Of a stretch of 64,000 bases of DNA, positions 1-9,592 are shown one piece after another. Below the pieces are notes generated by a model, which searched no databases, was not told the origin of the DNA, and was given only the letters and a program-made list of their open reading frames with translations. The position numbers were made by a program, and so were the translations under genes. Numbering within the stretch: the stretch's first letter is position 1; the number at the start of each line of letters is the position of its first letter. The stretch covers positions 1-64,000 of the forward strand of contig NZ_JFKB01000016.1 in the NCBI RefSeq assembly GCF_002115745.1, written 5' to 3'. Origin of the DNA: Thalassospira alkalitolerans. GTDB taxonomy: Bacteria; Pseudomonadota; Alphaproteobacteria; Rhodospirillales; Thalassospiraceae.

Positions 1-23
1 TTTCTGTAAAAACGTGAACCGCT

Positions 24-1205
24 CTAGTGTGGTCTGGGGCTCGCTCTGAGCCGCGTCATGGACGGGATCATCGCAAGCACTGAAAGTGTAAGGCCAAAAC
101 CGCAAACTGCCGGCCAACCACCAAATCCCCAAGCATAGGTTGCCCCGGCCGATCCAAATGATCCACCCAAAAACATGCCGGTCATATAAACCGTGTTAAT
201 CCGGCTACGCGCTTCTGGCATCAGGCCGAAAATCACGTGCTGGTTGGAAATCATCGCACTTTGCACCCCGAAATCCAGAATAATCACGCCAATGATTAAT
301 CCGGCAAGGGCGGTCCAAAGCCCAAAGGTTAGCCAGGAAATCACGCAAACAATCACGCCCGCTGCAATAACCCGTGCTGGGCCATAACGATCAGCAAGCC
401 TGCCGGAAAGTGGGGCGGCCAAAACACCAATCGCGCCCAGAACCCCAAACATCCCGGCAACATCGGCCCCCATCTGGTAATCGGGTTCCTGTAAATGCAG
501 CGCCAGTATCGTCCAGAACGCAGAAAATGATCCAAACAATGCTGCCTGTGTCAGGGTGGCACGGCGAAGGGCGGGTTGTTCCTTGCACAGGAACAGGACC
601 GATAACAATGCCTCGCCATAACCGATGGATGTGCGTGGTTTGTCACGTGGCAACATCACTGCCATCAGGATGGCCGCCATGATCGCCAGCGGGGCGGCAA
701 GCCAGAACATTTCGCGCCAGCCCAGATGCGTTGATACAAACCCGGCCAATGTTCGGCTTAAAAGAATGCCACATAATAACCCGGCCATGACGGTGCCAAT
801 GGTTTTACCACGGCTTTCGGGCGGGGCCAGTGCAGTCGCAAGCGGAATGATCTGTTGGGCAACGGTCGAACACGCCCCCAACAAAACAGATGTTGCAAAC
901 AAGATTGTCGCCGAAGGTGCCGCGCCCTCAATCACAAGAACAACGGCAAGTAACAGGAATTGCAGGACAATCAGTTTGCGCCGATCAAACAGATCGCCCA
1001 GCGGGACCAGCAAGAACAGACCAACGGCGTAGCCCAACTGTGTCGCGGTCGGGATCAGGGCGGCGGTGCTGCTGTGATCAAACTCGGCCATGATGATGCC
1101 AAGCATCGGCTGATTGTAATAGATATTGGCAACCGCAAGTCCGGCGGCAATTGCCATGACAAATGTCAGTCCCCGGCTGATGCCGGGTGTGGCAGTTCGC
1201 GACAT
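24..1205 (-). CDS. MFS efflux transporter (393 aa)
   Basis: Inner-membrane major facilitator protein, most likely a proton-driven exporter of small molecules. The hydrophobicity pattern fits about 12 membrane helices. The N-terminal helix carries NIYYNQP (residues 27-33), typical of the YnfM/YgaY-like MFS branch. The loop between helices 2 and 3 carries the MFS signature GDLFDRRK (70-77). Length is normal for the family and no truncation is seen. The ATG lies about 90 bp from the stop of the methyltransferase gene upstream on the same strand, so co-transcription is possible but not shown. The substrate cannot be told from sequence. Confidence 0.88.
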   Translation of the reverse strand: MSRTATPGISRGLTFVMAIAAGLAVANIYYNQPMLGIIMAEFDHSSTAALIPTATQLGYAVGLFLLVPLGDLFDRRKLIVLQFLLLAVVLVIEGAAPSATILFATSVLLGACSTVAQQIIPLATALAPPESRGKTIGTVMAGLLCGILLSRTLAGFVSTHLGWREMFWLAAPLAIMAAILMAVMLPRDKPRTSIGYGEALLSVLFLCKEQPALRRATLTQAALFGSFSAFWTILALHLQEPDYQMGADVAGMFGVLGAIGVLAAPLSGRLADRYGPARVIAAGVIVCVISWLTFGLWTALAGLIIGVIILDFGVQSAMISNQHVIFGLMPEARSRINTVYMTGMFLGGSFGSAGATYAWGFGGWPAVCGFGLTLSVLAMIPSMTRLRASPRPH

Positions 1206-1297
1206 CGACTAAATCCTAGGGCATATGGAGCAGACGTTTTCCGGGCAGGATTGCGGGGCTTGTCATCCCGTCGTTTTCGGTTGGTATTTGGTTCAGG

Positions 1298-2155
1298 TTA
1301 CCTTTTACATAACCACAAACTGGTTTCAATCGCCCCATCGGGCAGATGAATGCTATTGGCAATTGATTGATCAACAAGACTTGCCAGACGTGTGGTGGCA
1401 TAGGCACTTGACCACAGGATTTCAAAACCGTTGCCAGCCAAAAGCGACGCAACACCCTGTTGTTCATTATAGCCGCGCCAATGCCAGATTTCCGGATAAT
1501 CATCGGGCAGGGTGATGTCATGGATGTGAATGATCGTCCCGCTTGGCAATGTCGGGATGATGGTTGAAAATAACAGGTCAACATCCGTGCCGGGCATCAG
1601 GATATGGCTTGAATCAATCGACAGGATATCGGCACCCGACAATGTCTTGAATATCGCCGGATCGGCTTTTTGCACGATGGTGCGCTCGACCGTGATTGGC
1701 AGGGCGGCAATATCGGCACGCGGGGCCGGATCGATAGCGTGGAATTTGGTTTCAAGTTCGCCGTCATGGATCGCACGATAATAGAACCGGGTCGAATGGC
1801 CTGAGCCGATTTCAACGATGCGTTCCGGGCGAAATTCACGCGTCAGGACATAGGCCATCATCCCGTCAAGTCGCGGAAACCAGCTTTGCTGCCAGCGCGG
1901 ATCGGGTGGGGTGGCATTGCCAAAACTGGCGAATTCTTCCTGATATTTTGATGCCTTGGTCAGCCAGGCCTTCATGGTCGGTGCGGCCTGATCCATCATG
2001 GCCTCGATTGCCGGGTAATGCGGCCGACCTGCGGCCTTGGCGGTTTCGGCAGCATAACGATACGGGATGAAATAACCGGCGGGCGACGCGCCAAACAAGG
2101 TGCGAAGCCCCAGTTTCCAGCGGCGCCATTTCCGTGAAATCGGAATTGTGGTCAT
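1298..2155 (-). CDS. class I SAM-dependent methyltransferase (285 aa)
   Basis: Cytoplasmic methyltransferase of the Methyltransf_24 type. The SAM-binding glycine-rich motif is VEIGSGHST (about 114-122). It is followed by an acidic strand and by the LSIDSSH segment, where the acidic residue and histidine are typical of this subfamily, often associated with small-molecule or sugar methylation. The ATG is preceded by a strong GGGGGAAG ribosome site 6 nt upstream. It lies between two MFS genes on the same strand, 31 bp after the upstream one, so the three may form one unit. The acceptor substrate is unknown. Confidence 0.82.
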   Translation of the reverse strand: MTTIPISRKWRRWKLGLRTLFGASPAGYFIPYRYAAETAKAAGRPHYPAIEAMMDQAAPTMKAWLTKASKYQEEFASFGNATPPDPRWQQSWFPRLDGMMAYVLTREFRPERIVEIGSGHSTRFYYRAIHDGELETKFHAIDPAPRADIAALPITVERTIVQKADPAIFKTLSGADILSIDSSHILMPGTDVDLLFSTIIPTLPSGTIIHIHDITLPDDYPEIWHWRGYNEQQGVASLLAGNGFEILWSSAYATTRLASLVDQSIANSIHLPDGAIETSLWLCKR

Positions 2156-2186
2156 TAAATCTTCCCCCGGTGATCCTGAAATTGAA

Positions 2187-3383
2187 TCAATCGCAAAATG
2201 TGTTGTCTTCGCCGCGCCAGCGCCGGATCAGCCAAAGCGCAAAGAAGAACGCAATAACCGAAAGCCCGGTCATCGCAAAATAGGCATGTGATCCGAAATG
2301 CTCATAAAGTGGCCCCGATGCCCAGATCGAACTGCCCAGAAACACCCCCATGGACAATGTTGCCATCAGGCTTTGCGCCGATGTCGCCAATTGTGACGGG
2401 ACGGCACGCGCGATAAAGCTGACAGCGGCCAAATGGGTAATGCCAAATGTCATGGCATGCAATGGCTGGACAAGGATGATCAGCCAGAAATTATCCGTCA
2501 GGCCCAGAACCGTCCAGCGCAGCACACCTGATGCCGCCCCGATGGCAAACAAAATACCCGGATGGAGCCCACGGACATATTTCCCGCCAAAGGCAAACAG
2601 GGCAATTTCGGCAATCACCCCGATGGACCAGAACGCACCGATCACATCATGGCGATAGCCGATGCTTTCCCAATGGACCGAGGCAAAGCTGTAATACGTA
2701 CCATGTGACCCTTGGGCAAAGCCGATACAGCCGAGATAAATCAGGAAAACAGGTTTGCGCAAAAGGTAAATCAGCGATGATCCCGACCGCAGCGGACGAT
2801 CCGTTTGTGGATCGGGCATGCGGGTGACAATCGCAAAATTGATAATCCCGGCCGCAAACAGCATCCAGACAATCCATGCTGTTGATGTGCCATCCAGCAC
2901 CAGACCAGCACCAAAGGAGGCCCCGATAAAGGCAAGCGACCCCCAAAGACGCACCCGCCCGTAATCAAGTTCGTGCGTCTTGCATTCATGGACCGTAATT
3001 GTCGTGCCAAGCGGCAAAAGCGGTGAAAACGTAAACCCGATCACCACCGATAATCCGGCCAGCCACCAAAAGTCGCTTGATACCGGAAAGGCCAGAATGG
3101 TGATGACATAAATACCCGCCAGCCACAGCATCGGCGTTTTGCGATTGCCGGTGCGGTCTGCACGTTGCGCAATCAGTGGATCGGCAAAGACACGCACCCA
3201 ATTGGGCAGCGAGAGTAAAATACCGATTTCACCGGCTGATAACCCCTGACTTTTCAGCCAGACCGGCCAATAGGGCAGAAAAACCCCCTGTATCAGGAAC
3301 AGGCCGACAAAAAACAGCGCCAGCACGGTTGCCGTCTTCATACGCGGGTCGTTAAAGGATGGAATGCCGAACTTGCCAATCAT
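2187..3383 (-). CDS. MFS transporter, HcaT/MFS_1-like (398 aa)
   Basis: Inner-membrane MFS protein with about 12 predicted helices. The N-terminus, with its LPYWPVWLKSQGLS-like segment and a short ADRTGNRK loop after helix 2, resembles the 3-phenylpropionate/nucleoside-like MFS_1_like family rather than drug exporters. Its ATG overlaps the stop codon of mnmC by 4 bp (ATGA), so the two are translationally coupled. This coupling to a tRNA-modification gene is shared synteny rather than evidence of function. The substrate is not known. Confidence 0.82.
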   Translation of the reverse strand: MIGKFGIPSFNDPRMKTATVLALFFVGLFLIQGVFLPYWPVWLKSQGLSAGEIGILLSLPNWVRVFADPLIAQRADRTGNRKTPMLWLAGIYVITILAFPVSSDFWWLAGLSVVIGFTFSPLLPLGTTITVHECKTHELDYGRVRLWGSLAFIGASFGAGLVLDGTSTAWIVWMLFAAGIINFAIVTRMPDPQTDRPLRSGSSLIYLLRKPVFLIYLGCIGFAQGSHGTYYSFASVHWESIGYRHDVIGAFWSIGVIAEIALFAFGGKYVRGLHPGILFAIGAASGVLRWTVLGLTDNFWLIILVQPLHAMTFGITHLAAVSFIARAVPSQLATSAQSLMATLSMGVFLGSSIWASGPLYEHFGSHAYFAMTGLSVIAFFFALWLIRRWRGEDNTFCD

Positions 3384-5407
3384 GCGATGATCTGGCGTCG
3401 TTTAAGGCCGCGCACGATAAACCGCGCCGGGTGCAACGCATCCATCAGGGATTTTTCAAGCGGCAGGGGCATATCGCAAATCTCGCTGGCTAGTATTTCG
3501 GCGGCAAGCGGGGCGGCGATCAGGCCGCGTGCCCCAAAGCCGGTACAGATATACACGTCTTTGTGGTAGGGCGCATCGATATATCGCGCCCCTTTTTTGC
3601 CTTTGTCTATATCGTGATAGGCCAAAAGAAACGCCGCGTAATCCGGTGCCGGTCCGACCACAGGCAAATGATCTGGCGTTGCGGTCCGAATGCCTGCCCG
3701 ACCATCCATAACAGCCGGGTCAAGTGATGTGGCCAATTTCGGCAAAACCTTGCCAAGCTGGTTTAGGTTAAAGTCGTGTTCGGCATCACGCAGGTCGGTT
3801 TGGTCATCATTGCGTTCGAATGTCGCCCCGAAAACATGAATACCCTTATGCGCCGGGGTCAAATAGCCCCGGTGGCTCAACACGCAATGGATGTCGGTTT
3901 GCGGGCCATATGTCTGACGCAGGGCGTCATCGCTAAAATAGCTAATCTGGCCGCGTACCGGATAAAGGTATGTTGACAGCCAGTTGGTTTGGTCAAAGCC
4001 GATGGTTTCGGTTGCACCGGCAATTACCACGGCATCAAACGGCCCAAACTTGCGGCCATCGCGCGCGTAAAGGGTTTTGCCCGTACTGTCGGGGGTAATT
4101 GCCGTGATTTCGGTTCCCGTGTATTGGGTAATCCCATTGACAAGGCAGGTAACAAAGGACGGTGGGTTGACCCAACCAGCATCGGGATAAAACAACCCGC
4201 CATCGGGCAAAGGCATGCCAAAAATAGCGCTTGCACTTTGGCGGTCAACGACCTTCACCAATTCGGGACTGTCGCAAAGGCGGCGCATCATTCCGGCGTG
4301 ACGTTCTTTGTCCTTTGGTTCCGTGACCAGATCCAGAACGCCGCAGAAATCGGCTTCGATCTTGCCGACATTCAACAATCGCCGCACCAGCCGTTGGCTA
4401 TAGCGAAAACCGGCTTCGTAAAACCGACCGGGAATGGATAGATCGGCGGTAAAATACGGTTCAAGCATCCCAATCGGATTACCTGATGCACCACCCGCCA
4501 GTTGCCCGGCCTTTTCAAACAGCGTGACATCACATCCGCGCTTTGCCAGTGCATATGCGCATGCTGCACCGGCCATGCCGCCACCAATGATCGCGATCCG
4601 TTTTCCTACGGTGGCCTTGGGCACCGCATACCAGGGGTTTTCATCAAATCGTTTAAGATTGGCTGATCGATTATCTGGCGTAAGATGGGCGGTGATCATC
4701 TCGCGTTTATAGGCATATCCCTTGCGCTTGCGGGTCGTGAACCCGGCTTGTTGCAAGCCATCATGCACAAGACGTGCCGCGCTGAAGGTTGCCAATGTCG
4801 CGCCATCTTGGCTTGAGGCGGCGACAAGGGCCTTAAACAATTCGGGCTGCCACATATCGGGATTGCGCGACGGTGCAAAACCATCAAGGAACCAGCAATC
4901 AATTGCGCCTTGATAATCGCCATAGCACGTGATCGCATCACCGATCAAAAGCGTCAAAGTGACCGCGCCATCGGCTAATTCAAACCGATGAATGCCGGGT
5001 AACATCGTTCCGGTTGGCCATTGATCCAGCAACGCGTGCGAAAGCTGCTTCAGTTCCGGCCAATTGTGATGTGCTCGTGCGATAGTATCCCGCGATAACG
5101 GGAATTTTTCGACCGATACAAAATGCAGTCTTTTGGACCGTGCCGGGTCCTTTTGCCAGCAATCCCACGCCGCCAGGAAATTTAATCCTGTCCCAAACCC
5201 GGTCTCTCCAATGGTAAAGTTTTCGCGTGATTGCCATGCACCGGGCAGGTTATTGCCGTCGACGAAAACATATCGCGCTTCGTCCAACCCGTTTTGGGGA
5301 TTGTAAAAGTCATCGCCAAATTGCGGGGAAAAAGGAACATTGCCGTCGCGCCAAATGATGTCGCCCGTTATTTCGTCTTTATCATTGGATGGATCATCTG
5401 CGCTCAT
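3380..5407 (-). CDS. mnmC: bifunctional tRNA wobble-uridine modification protein MnmC (675 aa)
   Basis: Completes mnm5s2U at tRNA position 34. The C-terminal FAD oxidoreductase removes the carboxymethyl group from cmnm5s2U, and the N-terminal MnmD domain methylates the resulting amine with SAM. The N-terminal domain has GETGFGTGLNFL (67-78) and DGFAPSRNPDMW (175-186). The FAD domain begins with the dinucleotide motif GGGMAG (275-280) followed by GGASGNP (305-311). Length matches full fused MnmC proteins, so both activities are expected. Its ATG overlaps the dusA stop by 4 bp, placing two tRNA-modifying enzymes in one operon. Confidence 0.95.
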   Translation of the reverse strand: MSADDPSNDKDEITGDIIWRDGNVPFSPQFGDDFYNPQNGLDEARYVFVDGNNLPGAWQSRENFTIGETGFGTGLNFLAAWDCWQKDPARSKRLHFVSVEKFPLSRDTIARAHHNWPELKQLSHALLDQWPTGTMLPGIHRFELADGAVTLTLLIGDAITCYGDYQGAIDCWFLDGFAPSRNPDMWQPELFKALVAASSQDGATLATFSAARLVHDGLQQAGFTTRKRKGYAYKREMITAHLTPDNRSANLKRFDENPWYAVPKATVGKRIAIIGGGMAGAACAYALAKRGCDVTLFEKAGQLAGGASGNPIGMLEPYFTADLSIPGRFYEAGFRYSQRLVRRLLNVGKIEADFCGVLDLVTEPKDKERHAGMMRRLCDSPELVKVVDRQSASAIFGMPLPDGGLFYPDAGWVNPPSFVTCLVNGITQYTGTEITAITPDSTGKTLYARDGRKFGPFDAVVIAGATETIGFDQTNWLSTYLYPVRGQISYFSDDALRQTYGPQTDIHCVLSHRGYLTPAHKGIHVFGATFERNDDQTDLRDAEHDFNLNQLGKVLPKLATSLDPAVMDGRAGIRTATPDHLPVVGPAPDYAAFLLAYHDIDKGKKGARYIDAPYHKDVYICTGFGARGLIAAPLAAEILASEICDMPLPLEKSLMDALHPARFIVRGLKRRQIIA

Positions 5408-6399
5408 GCAGATAGCGCCTCGGCGTCTTCTTTGGCAACAAGTGCCAGTGCTTCGCGCACGGTATCGATCCCGGCATCCTTGCGATGGGCATTCTCGCTA
5501 AGGTAACGGCGCCATTGTTTGGCCCCGCGCATCTGCTGGAACAGGCCCAATATATGGCGCGTGACATGGCCAAGCGTGCCGTTTTCCGATTTCAGGTGTT
5601 CATCGATATAAGGCAGCATCGCCTCGACCACCTGATGGCGGGTCAGGGGGGCAGTATCGTCACCGTAAAAACGCCGATCCACATCCGAAAGAACATAGGG
5701 GTTCTGATAGGCTTCGCGCCCGATCATCACGCCGTCAACCTGTTTCAGGTGTTCTTCTGTGTCATCCAGCGTCGTGATACCACCATTTATCAGGATTTCC
5801 AGTTCCGGCAATTCCTGTTTCAATTGATAAACAAGTTCGTATCGAAGCGGCGGAACTTCGCGGTTTTCCTTGGGGCTCAGGCCTTTCAGCCAAGCCTTGC
5901 GCGCATGAACGATGAATGTTGTGCATCCGGCATCGGCAACCGTTTCAACAAAGCGTTTCAGTGACGGATAATCTTCCTGATCATCAATGCCGATGCGGTT
6001 CTTGACCGTGATCGGCGCATCACTGGCACCAATCATTGCTTTAACGCAATCAGCCACCACATCGGGGGTTGCCATCAAACAGGCACCAAATGCGCCGTTT
6101 TGCACGCGATCAGACGGGCAACCGCAATTCAGATTGATCTCGTCATAGGTATATTGATTGGCAATATCACAGGCGCGCGCCAGATCATCCGGGTTGCTGC
6201 CACCCAGTTGCAACGCAACGGGATGCTCGGCCGCGTCAAAGCACAAATGCCGATCCGCACCACCATGGATAATCGCACCGGTCGTCACCATTTCGGTATA
6301 AAGCAACGCATGCCGACTGATCAGCCGCAAGAAATAGCGATCATGTCGATCCGTCCAATCCATCATCGGGGCGACGGAAATACGCCGATTGACAGTCAT
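5404..6399 (-). CDS. dusA: tRNA-dihydrouridine synthase A (331 aa)
   Basis: FMN-dependent enzyme that reduces uridines in the tRNA D-loop (positions 20/20a in the DusA family). APMMDWTD (10-17) is the flavin-binding start of the TIM barrel. NCGCPSDRVQ followed by GAFGACLM contains the catalytic cysteine, C107. I chose the ATG at 6399 because AGGAA sits 9 nt upstream and the length then matches the family. An in-frame TTG at 6486 would add 29 unlike residues. Overlaps mnmC by 4 bp. Confidence 0.93.
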   Translation of the reverse strand: MTVNRRISVAPMMDWTDRHDRYFLRLISRHALLYTEMVTTGAIIHGGADRHLCFDAAEHPVALQLGGSNPDDLARACDIANQYTYDEINLNCGCPSDRVQNGAFGACLMATPDVVADCVKAMIGASDAPITVKNRIGIDDQEDYPSLKRFVETVADAGCTTFIVHARKAWLKGLSPKENREVPPLRYELVYQLKQELPELEILINGGITTLDDTEEHLKQVDGVMIGREAYQNPYVLSDVDRRFYGDDTAPLTRHQVVEAMLPYIDEHLKSENGTLGHVTRHILGLFQQMRGAKQWRRYLSENAHRKDAGIDTVREALALVAKEDAEALSA

Positions 6400-6541
6400 A
6401 CCGAATTGTTCCTGAACCTGTGCACGTGAATGGGGTTGCCGTTTTCCGGGCGCGGTCTTTATATATGTTCCGGGATTTAGGGTCAAAACTCATTCATTGA
6501 TGCATGGCTGCATCGCGCTTTGCGAGACACAGGAAGAATTT

Positions 6542-6895
6542 ATGATCACGATTTATGGCATCAAGAACTGCGACACGGTGAAGAAATCCCTGAAATGGTT
6601 CGAAGCCAAGGGGCTGGATCACAAATTTCACGATTTCCGCGTTGACGGAATTGATGCCAAAACCATCGAAGGCTGGCTTGGTGACGTTGGTGGCAAAATC
6701 CTGATTAACAAACGCGGGCCAAGCTATCGCAATCTTTCCGATTCCGACAAGGCCGTGCTTGAAAATGATGGCGGGGCGGCTGCGGCCATTTTGGCCGCCA
6801 ATCCGACCGTGATCAAACGTCCGGTTGTTGATTTCGGTGCAACCCGCACGGTTGCCTATAACGAAACACGCTGGTCCGAACTGGCCGGGATATAA
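6542..6895 (+). CDS. ArsC/Spx/MgsR (YffB-like) family protein (117 aa)
   Basis: Small thioredoxin-fold protein of the arsenate-reductase-like family. The N-terminus ITIYGIKNCDTVKKS carries a single cysteine (C9) where CxxC or CxxS occurs in redox-active relatives. This fits the YffB/MgsR group, whose activity is uncertain. The family motif LINKRGPSYR and a KRPVV segment follow. The ATG at 6542 has AGGAAG 6 nt upstream. An upstream ATG at 6497 is less likely. It is divergent from dusA and 11 bp before the HAD gene, with which it probably forms an operon. A real arsenate reductase role is unlikely without ars neighbours. Confidence 0.82.
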   Translation: MITIYGIKNCDTVKKSLKWFEAKGLDHKFHDFRVDGIDAKTIEGWLGDVGGKILINKRGPSYRNLSDSDKAVLENDGGAAAAILAANPTVIKRPVVDFGATRTVAYNETRWSELAGI

Positions 6896-6906
6896 GGAAC
6901 GCAAAC

Positions 6907-7587
6907 ATGGATGCAATAGTAACCAAACCGGTGGTGCGTGGCGTTATCTTTGATTGCGATGGTGTATTGGTTGATACCGAAAATCTTGCCAATCAGGTGC
7001 TGACAGATTTGCTGTGCGAGTATGGCTGTGACATGACGCCGGAACAAAGCCATGACTTTTTTCTTGGTGGGACTTTGGCATCTGTTGGTCCGAAAATGGC
7101 TGAAACATTCGGGGTCAAACTTCCTGATGGCTGGCTTGACGAATGCTATGCCAGAACATTCAAAGCATTTAAAAAAGACCTGAAACCATTTTCCGGGATC
7201 GGTGCTGTTCTTGATTTGCTTGATGCCCGGGGTATTCCGATGGCAATCGGTAGTAACGGCCCACATGACAAGATGGATGTCTCGCTTGGCAAGGTTGGGC
7301 TCATAGATCGTTTTCGCGGACGCATTTGTTCGGCGCATGATGTTGCCCATGCTAAACCGGCACCCGATGTTTATCTGTTAGCGGCACAGAAAATAGGGAT
7401 TCCGATCCTCGATTGTGTGGTGGTCGACGATAGTATCAGTGGTGTTCGGGCCGGTGTGGCATCGGGGGCAACGACCATTGGTCTTGTCGATTTAACTTCG
7501 GGCGATGATTTGTTGGCGGCCGACGCGCATTATGTCGCAAGTGATCATCGTGCGTTGCTGGATCTGCTTTCAGGTTGGTTGGCATAG
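6907..7587 (+). CDS. HAD superfamily IA hydrolase (226 aa)
   Basis: Cytoplasmic phosphatase or phosphomutase of the beta-phosphoglucomutase/phosphoglycolate phosphatase type. All four HAD motifs are visible: nucleophile DCDGVLVDTE (D16), a motif II serine in GSNG (about S116), K150 in AHAKPAP, and the acidic pair in VVVDD (174-175). A helical C1 cap lies between motifs I and II. It starts 11 bp after the ArsC-like gene and ends before a hairpin that faces the convergent ggt gene. The substrate cannot be assigned. Confidence 0.88.
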   Translation: MDAIVTKPVVRGVIFDCDGVLVDTENLANQVLTDLLCEYGCDMTPEQSHDFFLGGTLASVGPKMAETFGVKLPDGWLDECYARTFKAFKKDLKPFSGIGAVLDLLDARGIPMAIGSNGPHDKMDVSLGKVGLIDRFRGRICSAHDVAHAKPAPDVYLLAAQKIGIPILDCVVVDDSISGVRAGVASGATTIGLVDLTSGDDLLAADAHYVASDHRALLDLLSGWLA

Positions 7588-7602
7588 GACCGCATAAAAC
7601 AC

Positions 7603-7632
7603 CATAGGGGCCGCGAAATCGCTGCCCCTATG
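7603..7632. terminator. hairpin between convergent HAD and ggt genes
   Basis: A 9-bp perfect stem, CATAGGGGC (7603-7611) with GCCCCTATG (7624-7632), extends inward through GCG/CGC around an AAAT loop. It lies between convergent stop codons. No clear T-run follows on either strand, so termination may be weak or Rho-assisted. Confidence 0.5.
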
Positions 7633-7645
7633 TTCGGAGGTCCGG

Positions 7646-9442
7646 TTATTCGCCGATCACGATGCCTTCGCGTCGGGAATCAGCCCCGCCGATCAGGCCC
7701 TGATCGGTGATATTGATGATATGCAGGCCGGAATTAAGGTCGCGGATGCTGGTTTTAAATCCGCGTTGCTGCAAATGCGGTTCAAGTATTTCCGCCGTGG
7801 TCCCGGCTTCAACATCAAAAGTCCCGAACCGGTTGACCAGATGGGGCATGTTGATCGCCTGTTGCGGGTCCATTCCCCAATCAATCATCGCGATTAGCGA
7901 TTGTGCAACGTAACCGATAATCCGCGATCCACCGGGTGACCCGGCGGCAATCACCGGTTTTCCGGCTTGCATGACAATGGTTGGTGCCATCGAGGATCGC
8001 GGGCGTTTGCCCGGTTCCAGTCGGTTGGCAATTGGAACACCGTCGCTGTGGGTTTTAAACGAAAAATCGGTCAATTCGTTATTAAGCATGAACCCGCGTA
8101 CCATCAAACGTGATCCAAATCCGTTTTCAATGGTTGTTGTCATCGACACAACATTTCCCATCGCATCAACGATGGAAAAATGGCTGGTGCTGGGAAATTC
8201 GATGGCCTCGTCATCGGCAAGGCGCATCGCGTGGCTAAATGCCGGGTGACCGGGTTCGATATCGGAAAGGGCGTCGCCTCTGTGCAAAAGTCTGGAACGT
8301 TCTGCCAGATAGTTTTCATCCAATAATCCGGTTAATGGCATGGGCACGTAATCAATATCGGCCATGTATCGTCCGCGGTCGGCAAAGGCCAAACGCGATG
8401 CATCGCCGATCAATCGCCAGCTTTCAGCCGATTTTGGTCCGAAACCGGCAATGTCAAATGGTTCGATCAAGCCCAAAATCTGCCCGACGGTCAGGGCCCC
8501 GGATGATGGTGGACCCATGCCACATACCTCATAACCCCGGTAATCGACACAGACCGGATCGCGTTCCTTGATCGTATAATTTGCCAAATCTTTCAGGGAT
8601 AAAACACCCGGATTCCATGTTGCCCCCTGTACCTTGGCAATAATATCGTTGGCAATCGGACCGAAATAAAATCCATCCGTTCCGTTTTGCGCCAATGTCT
8701 TAAGGGTCTTGGCATAATCCGGATTTTTTAAAAGCGCCCCTTCACGAAGCGGCGTGCCGTTGTCATCAAAGAAATAATTCTTTGCTGTTTCGTCGCGCGT
8801 AAGGTTTTCACCGTCTTCGGCAATCAACCCGGCCAATCGTGATGAGACGTTAAACCCGATTTCGGCCCGTTCAATCGCCGGGGCAAGCAAGGTCGGCCAT
8901 TCAAGTTGCCCCCATTTTTCATGGGCGGTTTTCATCAAGGCAGGCGTGCCGGGTGTTCCAACCGACCGGCCGCCGACAACGGCATCGTAAAACTTCATCG
9001 GTTCGCCGTCTTCGGTTTGAAACAGGGTCGGGGTGGCGGCCATTGGGGCGGTTTCGCGCCCATCCAGTGTTGTCAGTTTATCGCGGCGCGCGTCGTAATA
9101 AACAAGGAACGCACCACCACCAAGTCCGGATGACTGTGGCTCGACCAGTCCCAGCATGGTTTGAACCGCGACCATGGCATCAATCGCATTGCCGCCGCGC
9201 CGCAAGACATTTGCGCCGGCTTCAACCGCAAGCGGGTTGGCTGCGCTTACCATCCAGTGCGGTGCTTGCACGGCTTTGCGGTTTGAATTTGATGATATTG
9301 TACTTTCTGGCGCAATTGCATCGGTGGCTTGTTGTGCCTGTACCGGCACGGGCAGGGCAATGAACCCCGCCATAAAACCGGCGGCCACACGGGCCATTAA
9401 AAAGGATTTGAAATGGAAACCGTTGATCATGCGGGGCGTCAT
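7646..9442 (-). CDS. ggt: gamma-glutamyltranspeptidase (598 aa)
   Basis: Periplasmic Ntn-hydrolase that cleaves gamma-glutamyl bonds of glutathione and related compounds, transferring the glutamyl group to water or amino acids. An N-terminal signal peptide (cleavage likely after the VQAQ region, about residue 37) is followed by the large-subunit signature SGLGGG (105-110). The autoprocessing and catalytic threonine is T419 in the PSTSHFSIVD context. GSPGGSRI (501-508) forms the small-subunit oxyanion region. Length is typical, so the enzyme should be active. ATGs at 9442 and 9430 are both possible. It is flanked by a convergent HAD gene. Confidence 0.95.
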   Translation of the reverse strand: MTPRMINGFHFKSFLMARVAAGFMAGFIALPVPVQAQQATDAIAPESTISSNSNRKAVQAPHWMVSAANPLAVEAGANVLRRGGNAIDAMVAVQTMLGLVEPQSSGLGGGAFLVYYDARRDKLTTLDGRETAPMAATPTLFQTEDGEPMKFYDAVVGGRSVGTPGTPALMKTAHEKWGQLEWPTLLAPAIERAEIGFNVSSRLAGLIAEDGENLTRDETAKNYFFDDNGTPLREGALLKNPDYAKTLKTLAQNGTDGFYFGPIANDIIAKVQGATWNPGVLSLKDLANYTIKERDPVCVDYRGYEVCGMGPPSSGALTVGQILGLIEPFDIAGFGPKSAESWRLIGDASRLAFADRGRYMADIDYVPMPLTGLLDENYLAERSRLLHRGDALSDIEPGHPAFSHAMRLADDEAIEFPSTSHFSIVDAMGNVVSMTTTIENGFGSRLMVRGFMLNNELTDFSFKTHSDGVPIANRLEPGKRPRSSMAPTIVMQAGKPVIAAGSPGGSRIIGYVAQSLIAMIDWGMDPQQAINMPHLVNRFGTFDVEAGTTAEILEPHLQQRGFKTSIRDLNSGLHIINITDQGLIGGADSRREGIVIGE

Positions 9443-9592
9443 GTCACGAGCCTTTTCGTTGTGGTTTTGCTTGTCTATGCTTCCAGAAATAGAACTCTTT
9501 GGAAAGACAACAGTTCAACAGTGGCAAAAAAACAAAAGGCAGAATGCGCCAACATCCTGCCTTTAAAAGGTTATTTTTCTTTTGGGATCAAT

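Noticed and set aside
6542..6895. Arsenate reductase arsC
   Set aside because: Only one cysteine in the active-site segment and no ars operon; the YffB/MgsR-like group is a better fit.
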